The translations under genes and the position numbers were made by a program. Positions 17,283 to 25,331 of a stretch of DNA of 60,103 bases are shown piece by piece (the stretch's first letter is position 1; the number at the start of each line of letters is the position of its first letter). The notes beneath the pieces are model-generated. The model saw only the letters and a program-made list of their open reading frames with translations. It was not told the DNA's origin and did no database searches. The stretch covers positions 1 through 60,103 of the forward strand of contig JADMKA010000021.1 of assembly GCA_018780145.1 (NCBI GenBank). Direction: 5' to 3'. Origin of the DNA: Vitreoscilla sp. Lineage in GTDB: Bacteria > Pseudomonadota > Gammaproteobacteria > Burkholderiales > Burkholderiaceae_C.

Positions 17283-18064
17283 TCGGCCAGCCTTTGCTGG
17301 AGGTGCGTGGCCTGGGCCAACGCTATCGTTTGCCGCGCCAGCGGCTGTTCGCGCCCGCGCCGTGGATCGATGCCTTGCAGCGGCTCAGCTTCACGCTCGA
17401 CAGCGGCTGCAGCCTCGGCGTGGTCGGCGAGTCGGGCTCCGGCAAGTCGACGCTGGCGCGGCTGGTGATGGCGCTGGAGCGGCCCTCCGCCGGCCAGGTG
17501 CTGTTCGAAGGCCGGGACTTGCACGCGCTGGGCGCCGCGGCACTTCGACAGGCGCGTGCCGGCTTCCAGATGGTGTTCCAGGACCCGGCCGGGTCGCTGG
17601 ACCCGCGCCGCCGCGTCGGCACCAGCATCGCCGAGCCGCTGGACATGCTGGCGCCCACCGGCCCAGACGAGCGGCAGCAGCGCGTCGCCGAGATGCTGCG
17701 CGTGGTGGGCCTGGATCCGGCGGACGCCGAGCGCTACCCGCACGAGTTTTCCGGTGGCCAGCGCCAGCGCATTGCCATCGCCCGCGCGCTGATCACCCGG
17801 CCGAAGCTGATCGTCGCCGACGAGCCGACCAGCGCGCTGGATGTCTCCGTGCAGGCCCAGGTGCTGAACCTGATGCGCGACCTGCAGCAGCAGTTCGGCC
17901 TGGCCTACCTGTTCATCAGCCACGACCTCGCGGTGGTGGACCTGGTATGCGACGAGGTGCTGGTGCTGCGCGAGGGCCGCCTGGTCGAGCACATGCAAAG
18001 CGGCCGACTGAACGACGCGCAGCACCCGTACACCCGATCACTGCTCGACGCCGCGGCGTTTTGA
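17279..18064 (+). CDS. Peptide ABC transporter ATPase (DppF-like)
   Basis: The 261-residue nucleotide-binding subunit has Walker [10 protein letters not shown] loop [13 protein letters not shown] (typical of DppF/OppF), signature FSGGQRQR, Walker [13 protein letters not shown] and the switch His in [10 protein letters not shown]. It starts inside the stop codon of the DppD-like gene. It is slightly shorter than typical DppF (about 330 aa) because the C-terminal oligopeptide domain is missing or minimal. Confidence 0.92.
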   Translation: MIGQPLLEVRGLGQRYRLPRQRLFAPAPWIDALQRLSFTLDSGCSLGVVGESGSGKSTLARLVMALERPSAGQVLFEGRDLHALGAAALRQARAGFQMVFQDPAGSLDPRRRVGTSIAEPLDMLAPTGPDERQQRVAEMLRVVGLDPADAERYPHEFSGGQRQRIAIARALITRPKLIVADEPTSALDVSVQAQVLNLMRDLQQQFGLAYLFISHDLAVVDLVCDEVLVLREGRLVEHMQSGRLNDAQHPYTRSLLDAAAF

Positions 18065-18108
18065 GGCACCATCGCCGCACCGCATTGGCACACCGCCGAG
18101 GAACCCCC

Positions 18109-19605
18109 ATGACGACGTCCCCCCGCCGCGCCCTGGCTGGCCTGCTTTGCACCGCCCTGCTCGCGTTGCCCGCCCTGGCCGAGGCCCAACAGGCCAAGAG
18201 CCGCGCCGTCATCGGCATGGTGCTGGAGCCCACCGGGCTGGACCCGACGATGGCGCCCGCCGCCGCCATCGGCGAGATCGTCCACTACAACGTGCTCGAA
18301 GGGCTGATGAAGATCGGCGTCGACGGCAGCGTCACGCCCCTGCTGGCCGAGGGCTGGGCGATGGACCCGGACGGCAAGAGCTACACCTTCAAGCTGCGCC
18401 GCGGCGTGCGCTTCCACGACGGCGAGGCCTTTGATGCCAGCGACGTGAAGTTCAGCTTCGAACGCGCCAAGGCCGAAGGCTCGACCAACAAGGCCAAGAA
18501 GGCGCTGTTCGACAACATCACCTCGATCGCCACGCCGGACCCGTACACGGTGATCCTCACGCTGGACCACGCCGACGGCAACATCCTGTTCCGCCTGGGC
18601 GAGAACCCGGCCGTGATCCTGGACCCGAAGAGTGCCGCCACCACCGCCTCGCGCCCGATCGGCACCGGCCCCTTCCGCTTCGAGGACTGGAAGAAGGGCA
18701 GCTCGGTCACGCTGGTCAAGTTCCCCGGCCACCGCAACGCGGCCGCCGTGAAGCTGGAGCGGGTCACCTTCCGCATCATCAACGACCCCGCGGCCCAGGT
18801 GGCCGCGCTGCTGGCTGGCGACGTGGACGGCTTCCCGCGCGGCCTGGCCACGCAAGGCCTGGCGCAGTTCAGGGCCGACCCGCGCTTCACGGTGACCACC
18901 GGCTCCACAGCCGGCAAGGGCATCGTCGCCATCAACAACAAGCGCAAGCCCTTCGACGATGTGCGGGTGCGGCGCGCCATCGCCCATGCCATCGACCGCA
19001 AGGCCTTCATCGACGGCGTTCTCGACGGCTTCGGCCGTCCCATCGGCAGCCACATGGCGCCGACCGACGCGGGTTATGTGGATCTGACCGGTGTCACCCC
19101 CCACGACCCCGAGAGGGCCAAGGCGCTGCTGAAGGAGGCCGGCGTGAAGCTGCCGCTGGAGGTCAGCCTGACCCTGCCGCCGCCACCCTATGCACGCAGG
19201 GGCGGCGAGGTGATCGCGGCCCAGCTGGCCAAGGTCGGCATCGTCGCGAAGATCGAGAACGTCGAGTGGGCACAGTGGCTGTCGGGCGCCTACAAGGGCA
19301 ACTTCGACCTGACCATCATCAACCACGTCGAACCGCTGGACTACCTGATCTACACCGACCCGAAGTACTACTACGGCTACGACAGCAAGGCCTTCCGCGA
19401 GCTGGTGTCCCGCCACGCGTCCACCACCAACCCGAAGGAACGCCTGCGCCTGTTCGGCGAGATCCAGCGGCAGCTGGCCGCCGACGCGGTCAATGCCTAT
19501 GTCTTCAACCCGACGCAGGTGGTGGTGGCCAAGAAGGGCCTGAAGGGCCTGTGGAACCACTCGCCGATCTTCGCCAACGACCTCGCCGCGTTGCGCTGGG
19601 AGTGA
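18109..19605 (+). CDS. Peptide ABC transporter substrate-binding protein (family 5)
   Basis: The 498-residue periplasmic binding protein has a signal peptide (about 1-26, ending ALPALAEA). Family-5 signs are GLDPTMAPAAAIGEIVHYNVLEGL near the start, then PLLAEGWAMDPDGKSYTFKLRRGVRFHDGE, the block that defines DppA/OppA/NikA proteins. It captures peptides, glutathione-like compounds or other small substrates and delivers them to the permeases upstream. The ligand cannot be read from sequence. It lies 44 nt after the ATPase gene and just before the amidase. Confidence 0.92.
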   Translation: MTTSPRRALAGLLCTALLALPALAEAQQAKSRAVIGMVLEPTGLDPTMAPAAAIGEIVHYNVLEGLMKIGVDGSVTPLLAEGWAMDPDGKSYTFKLRRGVRFHDGEAFDASDVKFSFERAKAEGSTNKAKKALFDNITSIATPDPYTVILTLDHADGNILFRLGENPAVILDPKSAATTASRPIGTGPFRFEDWKKGSSVTLVKFPGHRNAAAVKLERVTFRIINDPAAQVAALLAGDVDGFPRGLATQGLAQFRADPRFTVTTGSTAGKGIVAINNKRKPFDDVRVRRAIAHAIDRKAFIDGVLDGFGRPIGSHMAPTDAGYVDLTGVTPHDPERAKALLKEAGVKLPLEVSLTLPPPPYARRGGEVIAAQLAKVGIVAKIENVEWAQWLSGAYKGNFDLTIINHVEPLDYLIYTDPKYYYGYDSKAFRELVSRHASTTNPKERLRLFGEIQRQLAADAVNAYVFNPTQVVVAKKGLKGLWNHSPIFANDLAALRWE

Positions 19606-19611
19606 CCGTTC

Positions 19612-21009
19612 ATGGCCGAACTGCACGACCTGCCCGCCACCGAACTGGCGCCTCTCTATGCACGCCGCGAGGCCTCGCCGGTGGAGGTCGCCCGCGCGGT
19701 GATCGCGCAGGTCGAACGCTGGGAGCCGCACATCGCCGCGCTCTGGTGGCACGATCCCGAGGCCGCGCTGGCGCAGGCCGGCGATGCCGAGGCCCGCTGG
19801 GCGGCTGGCACTGCACTCGGCCCGCTGGACGGCGTACCGGTGACCTTGAAGGAGAACCTCGCGACACGTGGCCAGGCCACACCGCTGGGCTGCGCGGCCA
19901 CGCTGCTGGTGCCGGCCGCAGCGGACTGCCCCCCGGCGGCGCGCCTGCGCGAGTCCGGCGCCGTCTTCATCGGCAAGACCACGATGCCGGACTGGGGCAT
20001 GCTGTCGTCCGGCCTGTCGAGCTTTCACAAGCTCTCGCGCAACCCCTGGGATGTGTCGCGCAATCCCGGCGGCTCCAGCGCCGGCGCGGGTGCCGCGGCC
20101 GCCGCCGGATACGGCCCCATCCACCTGGGCACGGACATCGGTGGCTCGATCCGCCTGCCCGCCAGCTGGTGCGGCGTGGTCGGGTTCAAGCCCAGCCTGG
20201 GCCGCATCCCGATCCAGCCCCCCTACTCCGGCCGGGTGGCCGGCCCGATGACGCGCACGGTGGCCGATGCCGCACTGGCGATGGGCGTGCTCAGCCGGCC
20301 CGACTGGCGCGACGCGATGAGCCTGCCGGCGCAGACCATCGGCTGGCTCGATCTGGAGCATGACGTGAAGGGCCTGCGCCTGGGGCTGCTGTGCGATGCC
20401 GGTTGGGGCGACGCGCTGCAACCGGCCGTGCGGGCCGCGGTCGAAAGCGCTGCGCGGGCCTTCGAGGCGGCCGGCGCCACCATCGTGCCGATCGCCCCGT
20501 TTGCCACCCGCGCCATGGCCGACGGGCTGGACCGCTTCTGGCGCATGCGCTCCTGGCTGGACTACCGCACCCTGCCGCCCGAGCGGCAGGCCAAGGTGCT
20601 GCCCTACATCCGCCAGTGGATCGCCCGCGGCGAGCACCTGGGCGGCGAAGAAGTCTTCACCGGCTACAGCCAGATGGCGGCGCTGCGCGATGCCACGGTG
20701 GCCGCGATGCAGGGCCTGGATGCCTTGCTGTCCCCGGTGAGCCCCGATGTGGCCTTTGCAGCGGGGCTCGCCAGCCCCTTGAACGACCCCGAGCGGCCGT
20801 TCGAGCACATCGCCTACACGCTGCCCTACAACTTCAGCGAGCAGCCGGCCATTTCGGTGCCGGCGGGCTGCTCGCCCGAGGGCCTGCCGATCGGCCTGCA
20901 GATCATCGGGCACCGGCACGACGACCTGGGCGTGCTGCGGCTGGGGCATCTGTGGGAGTCCCTGCGCCGCGGGACGCCCGGCTGGCCAACGCCGCCGGGG
21001 CGGGCGTAA
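19612..21009 (+). CDS. Amidase signature family enzyme
   Basis: The 465-residue hydrolase has the Ser-cisSer-Lys triad visible as Lys in VTLKENLATRG, cis-Ser in NPGGSSAGAGAA and nucleophile Ser in GTDIGGSIRLPAS, all within about residues 80-185, where the amidase signature normally lies. No signal peptide, so it acts in the cytoplasm. Only 6 nt separate it from the binding-protein gene. The simplest reading is that the transporter brings in an amide that this enzyme hydrolyses; the substrate is unknown. A strong hairpin follows its stop codon. Confidence 0.9.
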   Translation: MAELHDLPATELAPLYARREASPVEVARAVIAQVERWEPHIAALWWHDPEAALAQAGDAEARWAAGTALGPLDGVPVTLKENLATRGQATPLGCAATLLVPAAADCPPAARLRESGAVFIGKTTMPDWGMLSSGLSSFHKLSRNPWDVSRNPGGSSAGAGAAAAAGYGPIHLGTDIGGSIRLPASWCGVVGFKPSLGRIPIQPPYSGRVAGPMTRTVADAALAMGVLSRPDWRDAMSLPAQTIGWLDLEHDVKGLRLGLLCDAGWGDALQPAVRAAVESAARAFEAAGATIVPIAPFATRAMADGLDRFWRMRSWLDYRTLPPERQAKVLPYIRQWIARGEHLGGEEVFTGYSQMAALRDATVAAMQGLDALLSPVSPDVAFAAGLASPLNDPERPFEHIAYTLPYNFSEQPAISVPAGCSPEGLPIGLQIIGHRHDDLGVLRLGHLWESLRRGTPGWPTPPGRA

Positions 21010-21011
21010 AA

Positions 21012-21036
21012 AACCCCGCGGGGCTGCCGCGGGGTT
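21012..21036. terminator. Terminator between convergent amidase and secreted-protein genes
   Basis: AACCCCGCGG and CCGCGGGGTT form a perfect 10-bp stem with a 5-nt loop. On the minus strand a T-run follows it, so it is a rho-independent terminator for the minus-strand gene; the plus-strand amidase stop ends 2 nt before it and it may serve both. Confidence 0.8.
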
Positions 21037-21061
21037 CGTGTTGGTTGATCGGGGAATCGGC

Positions 21062-21448
21062 TTATCTGGAGCCGGCGGCCTTGCCCGGACGCGGGCCCAG
21101 CGGTGCCAGCGCGGCCGTCCAGGTGCCTGAATTGATGAAAGTGCCGGTGCCATCGGCGGTTTCGATGTACCAGGTGCCGTCTTCACGCACGATGAAAGTC
21201 AGGCCGCCGGACGAGCCGTAGGCGGTCACGACATAGGACAGTCCTTGTCCGCCCTTGACCCTGGCGCTGACGCCGTGGATGGGGTCGGTGATACAGCCGG
21301 TGGACGTCCCACCCTGGAAGCCGCCACCGAGGTTCACGAAATCCATCCCGTCACAGTAGCCGTCGAAGGTGACGGCACCGGGCAATGCGGCCTGAGCAGA
21401 CCCTGCGAACGCGAACGCGGCCAGGGCGACAACAGTCAATGACTTCAT
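21062..21448 (-). CDS. Secreted protein of unknown function (128 aa)
   Basis: The 128-residue protein has a clear signal peptide (MKSLTVVALAAFAFAGSAQA, cleavage near 20). The mature part is Gly- and Thr-rich, with two cysteines (DGYCDGMDF and STGCITDPI) likely forming a disulfide, and a beta-rich middle (SYVVTAYGSSGGLTFIVRED). No domain recognised. The ATG at 21448 follows a GGAGA-like site. It is convergent with the peptide-transport operon and shares the terminator at 21012-21036. Confidence 0.75.
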   Translation of the reverse strand: MKSLTVVALAAFAFAGSAQAALPGAVTFDGYCDGMDFVNLGGGFQGGTSTGCITDPIHGVSARVKGGQGLSYVVTAYGSSGGLTFIVREDGTWYIETADGTGTFINSGTWTAALAPLGPRPGKAAGSR

Positions 21449-21579
21449 GACAGTCTCCTGCAAGTGGGTGGGATCGAAGGAACCACCATGCCGCTGGCGA
21501 ACAGGGCCGTGAGACGGTCCACAGTGCCAGAATCCAGCACGGGGACAGCAATGTGCGCCCGAGCCGGGTGAACCACTAT

Positions 21580-21594
21580 CCCCTGACCGTGGGG
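21580..21594. promoter_or_regulatory. Possible CCCC-N7-GGGG dyad near two divergent starts
   Basis: CCCCTGACCGTGGGG has CCCC and GGGG 7 nt apart. It resembles the CCCCTAGTTCGTGGGG core at 30010-30025 upstream of another secreted-protein gene. It lies 131 nt before the secreted gene at 21448 and 23 nt before the TPR gene at 21618. Weak on its own. Confidence 0.3.
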
Positions 21595-21617
21595 GCCGCT
21601 TGCCGTACATTTCGCGC

Positions 21618-22982
21618 ATGACGACGCCGCCCGCTTCGCCAGCGCAGCTCCGGGACCCGCGCGACAACCGCCTGGGCACGGCCACGCGCGAGGCGGCCGA
21701 CCGAACCGAGACGGCCCTGTGGCGGATGATGTCGTTCTTCGACACCCCGCTGGCGGACCTGGATGCGGCGCAAGCGGCCGACCCGGGCTGGGCCCTGCCG
21801 CTGGTCATGCGGGCCGGCTTCCTGCTGAGCCTCACCGAGCCGGCCCACACCGAGGAAGCGCAGCGCCTGCTGGCCGCCGCCGAGCCCTTGCTGGCCGATG
21901 CACCGCACCGCGAACGCACGCACTTCGAGGCCCAGCGCGCCGTGGCCGACGGGCGCTGGCAGCACGCCTGCAGGATGTGGGACGAGTTGCTGCTGGATCA
22001 CCCGCGCGATGCGCTCGCCCTGCAGTGGGCGCAGTTGTGGGATTTCTACCGAGGTGACGCGATCAACCTGCGCCAGCGGCCCGCGCGCGCGCTGCCGGAG
22101 TGGAGCGAGAGCGATCCGTTATTCCCCTATGTGCTGGGCCTGTACGCTTTCGGGTTGGAGGAGTGCAATCTCTACCCGCAGGCCGAAGAGGCCGGCCGCC
22201 GCGCGGTGGCCGACGAGGCCAAGGTGCCGTGGGCCGTGCATGCGGTGGCGCATGTAATGGAGATGCAGGGCCGCTTCGAGGAGGGTGCCGCCTGGCTGCG
22301 CCAGCACCAGCCCGGCTGGGCCGAAGGCAACGGCTTCGCCGGCCACCTGTGGTGGCACATGGGCCTGTTCCGCCTCGAGGCGCTGGACGTGCCCGGCGTG
22401 CAGCGCCTGATCGACGCGCACCTCAGCGGCCCGGCCTTGCAGATCACGCTGCAGCGCGTCGATGCCGCAGCGCTGTTGTGGCGCATGCACCTGCTGGGCG
22501 TGGACGTCGGCGCGCGCTTCGTCGACCTGCTGCACGATTGGAACCCCGCGGACGACGACGCCGGCCACTACGCCTTCAACGACCTGCATGTGCTGATCGC
22601 CCTGCTCGGGTCAGACGAGTTGCTGCGCGCCGAGAGCTGGCTGGCGCGCTGCGCGGCCCGCGCGATGGCGCCGGAGGACGTGCGCCGAAGCAACCACGCG
22701 ATGGCCCGCGAGGTGGGCCTGCCGCTGATGCGCGGCCTGCTCGCCTATGCCCACGGCGACGCCGACGGCGCGGTGGCGGCCCTGATGCCGGCACGCGCGC
22801 TGGCACAGCGCCTGGGCGGCAGCCATGCACAGCGCGACCTGATCGACCAGACCCTGCTCGCCGCCTCGGCGCGTGCCAGCCACCGCCACGTCGGCCGGGC
22901 CCTGCTCAACGAGCGCCAAATGGCCAAACCGCTGACGCCGCTGACCCGGCATTGGGCCGAGCAGCTCGGGATCGCCGTGTAG
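21618..22982 (+). CDS. TPR-fold protein (TTC38-like)
   Basis: The 454-residue all-helical protein resembles the tetratricopeptide repeat protein 38 family. Repeat-like helices include WALPLVMRAGFLLSLTEPAH, HFEAQRAVADGRWQHACRMW and PYVLGLYAFGLEECNLYPQA. The stretches AVHAVAHVMEMQGRFEEGAAW and NGFAGHLWWHMGLFRLEALD are the strongest family marks. No signal peptide. Function unknown; TPR proteins scaffold protein contacts. A TTG at 21600 would add six residues; the ATG is preferred. Confidence 0.8.
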   Translation: MTTPPASPAQLRDPRDNRLGTATREAADRTETALWRMMSFFDTPLADLDAAQAADPGWALPLVMRAGFLLSLTEPAHTEEAQRLLAAAEPLLADAPHRERTHFEAQRAVADGRWQHACRMWDELLLDHPRDALALQWAQLWDFYRGDAINLRQRPARALPEWSESDPLFPYVLGLYAFGLEECNLYPQAEEAGRRAVADEAKVPWAVHAVAHVMEMQGRFEEGAAWLRQHQPGWAEGNGFAGHLWWHMGLFRLEALDVPGVQRLIDAHLSGPALQITLQRVDAAALLWRMHLLGVDVGARFVDLLHDWNPADDDAGHYAFNDLHVLIALLGSDELLRAESWLARCAARAMAPEDVRRSNHAMAREVGLPLMRGLLAYAHGDADGAVAALMPARALAQRLGGSHAQRDLIDQTLLAASARASHRHVGRALLNERQMAKPLTPLTRHWAEQLGIAV

Positions 22983-22997
22983 CCACCTGCCGTGTGG

Positions 22998-23273
22998 CTA
23001 ACTGATCTGCGAAGCGTGGTCCAGCCATTCGCTGAGTGAACGCCCCAGTTCGGCGGCGCTGAACGAGCAGCTCTCGTCGCCCATCATCGCCGCCTGGTCC
23101 AGCGGGGCCAGCAGGCGCTCGAGCACGCTGGCGTAGCGCGGCGGCAGGTCGGGCCACTGCACCGCGGCCATGCGGAACCGCGCGCAGACCACCTCGGGCC
23201 CGATCTCGCCGGCCGCCAGCGCGGCGAGTGTCGTGCGCAGCGGGGCGACACGCCGATCGACTTCCTCGTTCAT
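22998..23273 (-). CDS. Small hypothetical protein (91 aa), coupled to ROK kinase
   Basis: The 91-residue product is acidic and helical, with no recognised domain. The pattern RFRMAAVQWPDLPPRYASVLERLL recurs in small uncharacterised beta-proteobacterial proteins, as far as I can tell. Its ATG at 23273 overlaps the stop of the ROK kinase gene by 4 nt, so the two are co-translated. Function is unknown. A functional tie to the kinase is inferred from coupling only. Confidence 0.65.
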   Translation of the reverse strand: MNEEVDRRVAPLRTTLAALAAGEIGPEVVCARFRMAAVQWPDLPPRYASVLERLLAPLDQAAMMGDESCSFSAAELGRSLSEWLDHASQIS

Positions 23274-24193
23274 GGTTCTCCCTCCTGCCCCAGCCACGCG
23301 GCACCGCGCACACCGGACGAATCCCCATGTTGCGCTTGCAGCAGCCGCGTGCGCAAGGGTTGCCCTTCGGCACCCGCGGCAAAGACGTGACGACTCCACA
23401 GGCGCGGCACCTCGGTGTAGAGGTGTGCCATGCGCGACAGGCCGCCGCCGAAGACGATCACGTCCGGGTCCAGCAGGTTGATCACCTGGGACAGGGCGCG
23501 CGCCAGCCGCTCCGCGTGGCGTGCCAGCGTGGCCTGGGCGAGTGGGTCGCCGGCTGCAGCCGCGGCGGCGATCTGCACGGCGCTGGCCGCGCCCGGCCCG
23601 CCGTGGTCGCGGGCCAGCCCCGGGCCGGCGACCAGCGTCTCGATGCAACCGGCCTGGCCGCAGTAGCAGGCCCAGCGCGGGTCGGCCGGGCCGGCCCAGG
23701 GCAGGGCGTTGTGGCCCCACTCCCCGGCCAGGCCATTGGGGCCGGTGAGCACCCGCCCGTGCACCGCGATGCCGGCGCCCGAACCCGTGCCCAGGATCAC
23801 CGCGAAGACCACCGCGGCACCGGCGCCTGCGCCGTCGGTGGCCTCCGACAAGGCCAGGCAGTTGGCGTCATTGGCCAGGCGCACCGGCTGGGCCAGCAGC
23901 GCCTCCAGGTCACGCTGCAGAGGCCGCCCGTTGAGGCAGGTCGAGTTGGCGTTCTTGATCAGGCCCTGCGGTGTCTGGCTGCCCGGCGTGCCAACGCCGA
24001 TGCTGGCTTCGTGCAGGGACAGGTCGCTGCGCGCCTGCGCCACCAGGCCCGCCACCGCCTGCACGGTGGCACCGTAGTCACCGGCCGGCGTGGCAATGCG
24101 GCGTCGCCAGCGCTCGGCACCGTGCTCGTCCAGCACCAGGGCCTCGATCTTGGTGCCTCCGAGGTCGATGCCGATGGCCGCGCGCCGGCTCAT
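23270..24193 (-). CDS. ROK-family sugar kinase (fructokinase/GlcNAc kinase-like)
   Basis: The 307-residue ROK kinase has the phosphate-1 ATP motif GIDLGGTKIEALVLD at the N-terminus, a catalytic-Asp region in VRLANDANCLALSE, ATP-site LGTGSGAGIAV, and the zinc motif starting at EWGHNAL and continuing CYCGQAGCIETLV. This set fits Mak/NagK-type kinases rather than ROK repressors, since no N-terminal HTH is present. Exact sugar cannot be assigned. It is followed by the overlapping 91-aa gene. Confidence 0.88.
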   Translation of the reverse strand: MSRRAAIGIDLGGTKIEALVLDEHGAERWRRRIATPAGDYGATVQAVAGLVAQARSDLSLHEASIGVGTPGSQTPQGLIKNANSTCLNGRPLQRDLEALLAQPVRLANDANCLALSEATDGAGAGAAVVFAVILGTGSGAGIAVHGRVLTGPNGLAGEWGHNALPWAGPADPRWACYCGQAGCIETLVAGPGLARDHGGPGAASAVQIAAAAAAGDPLAQATLARHAERLARALSQVINLLDPDVIVFGGGLSRMAHLYTEVPRLWSRHVFAAGAEGQPLRTRLLQAQHGDSSGVRGAAWLGQEGEP

Positions 24194-24458
24194 ACCATGG
24201 GCTCGGGCACCGCCAACACCGGTTGCAGGCAGGCGGGGGGCTTGTCGGCCGGCAGGACGGCGTGCGGCAGCGTGGCGGAGGAACGGGGGGCGTGGTACAG
24301 GTCGCGCATCGGGTGCCGGAGTCGTGCTGTGAGGTCACTCGATTGTGGCGCGGTCGCCCGCGACGCGGCTCGGCTCGAGACCCGCATGCGCTGGCTCCGG
24401 CGTGCTCGCGGAGCACGCGCGCTTCGGGCCTCTTGCGTGGCTTGTCAATCGGGGAGCC
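24194..24458. other. Intergenic region upstream of ROK kinase and secreted protein
   Basis: This stretch lies between divergent genes (ROK kinase starting at 24193, secreted protein at 24587). Apart from the palindrome listed separately at 24459-24476 no gene or RNA could be supported; reading frames crossing it do not look like proteins. Confidence 0.5.
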
Positions 24459-24476
24459 TAGGGGGGTACCCCCCTA
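24459..24476. promoter_or_regulatory. 18-bp perfect palindrome upstream of secreted-protein gene
   Basis: TAGGGGGGTACCCCCCTA is perfectly symmetric. It ends 110 nt before the start codon at 24587. A partial copy, GGGGTACCCCCC at 27107-27118, also ends 110 nt before the start of another secreted-protein gene at 27229. The likely role is a binding site for a dimeric activator; that is inference. Confidence 0.5.
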
Positions 24477-24586
24477 AGCTGAGCCCCCCTGTTTCGGTGT
24501 TTCCACCCATGACACGGAACGGCGCGTAAAGCCAACTGAGGGCTCGCTGGATGGGCCAGCGCCGTTCACCAATCGAGGAGTTTCAA

Positions 24587-25261
24587 TTGAGCAAGTTTTC
24601 GATGATTCATGGCGCCGTTGCTGCCGCCGCCCTGCTGGCACTGGGTGTGGCGAACGCCGCCGGCCCTGTCAAATCCGCTCCCGCCGGCATTTCGCCGGCG
24701 GTCAAGCTGATGCCTGCCGCTGTGCTGTATGACCAGAATGACAACCAGGGCGCGAACAGCGTCACCTCGCAGAACTTCGAGTCGTCCTTCGATGCCTATG
24801 ACTCCATCGCTGCCGACGACTTCACGGTGCCTGCGGGCTTCAAGTGGCTGGTCAACCAGGTCACCGTGACCGGCGCCTACACCTCTACCGGCGGCGCGAC
24901 CACGGCGCACGTGGTGTTCTACAAGAACAAGGCCAATCTGCCGCAGAACATCGTGGCCGACTACCCCGCCGCCCTCATCACGACGGACAGCGCCGGTTCG
25001 TTCGTGATCAGCGTGCCCAAGACCGCCCTGAAGCCGGGCAAGTACTGGGTTGGCGTTCAGGCCAACCTGGACTTCGGTGTCGGCGGCCAGTGGTTCTGGT
25101 CGGATCGCACGGTTCAGGCCGGTGTGGAAACCTCGTGGATGAACCCGGGCAACGGCTTCGGCACGGGCTGCACGGTCTTCGCACCCCTGTCGGTCTGCAT
25201 CCCGGCCACGTTTGATCCGGACCGCATGTTCGCGCTGGGCGGCAAGGCCAAGCCGATCTGA
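24587..25261 (+). CDS. Secreted beta-rich protein of unknown function (224 aa)
   Basis: The start is taken as TTG at 24587, because a perfect GAGGAG lies 6 nt upstream; it reads MSKFSMIHGAVAAAALLALG, a good signal peptide ending at about VANAAG. The mature protein has an AADDFTVPAGFKWLVNQVTV block seen in several extracellular proteins, then beta strands and two late cysteines (GTGCTVFAPLSVCIPATF). No anchor motif or LPxTG/PEP tail is visible, so it is probably soluble and extracellular or periplasmic. Function unknown. Monocistronic, followed by a terminator. Confidence 0.8.
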   Translation: MSKFSMIHGAVAAAALLALGVANAAGPVKSAPAGISPAVKLMPAAVLYDQNDNQGANSVTSQNFESSFDAYDSIAADDFTVPAGFKWLVNQVTVTGAYTSTGGATTAHVVFYKNKANLPQNIVADYPAALITTDSAGSFVISVPKTALKPGKYWVGVQANLDFGVGGQWFWSDRTVQAGVETSWMNPGNGFGTGCTVFAPLSVCIPATFDPDRMFALGGKAKPI

Positions 25262-25285
25262 TCAATCGATCCCTCGCTTGAGCAC

Positions 25286-25309
25286 GAAGGCGGCCCACGG
25301 GCCGCCTTC
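25286..25309 (+). terminator. Rho-independent-like terminator after secreted protein
   Basis: GAAGGCGGCC and GGCCGCCTTC form a 10-bp stem around a 4-nt loop (CACG), 24 nt after the stop codon, followed by TTCGTT. It can also end the convergent TPR-sulfotransferase transcript. Confidence 0.75.
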
Positions 25310-25331
25310 TTCGTTGCCGCACGACGGCCGT

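Noticed and set aside
17905-21186. A 1093-codon open frame antisense to the peptide-transport and amidase genes
   Set aside because: It mirrors the real genes on the other strand, is full of His/Gln/Arg as expected from GC-rich shadows, and has no domain.
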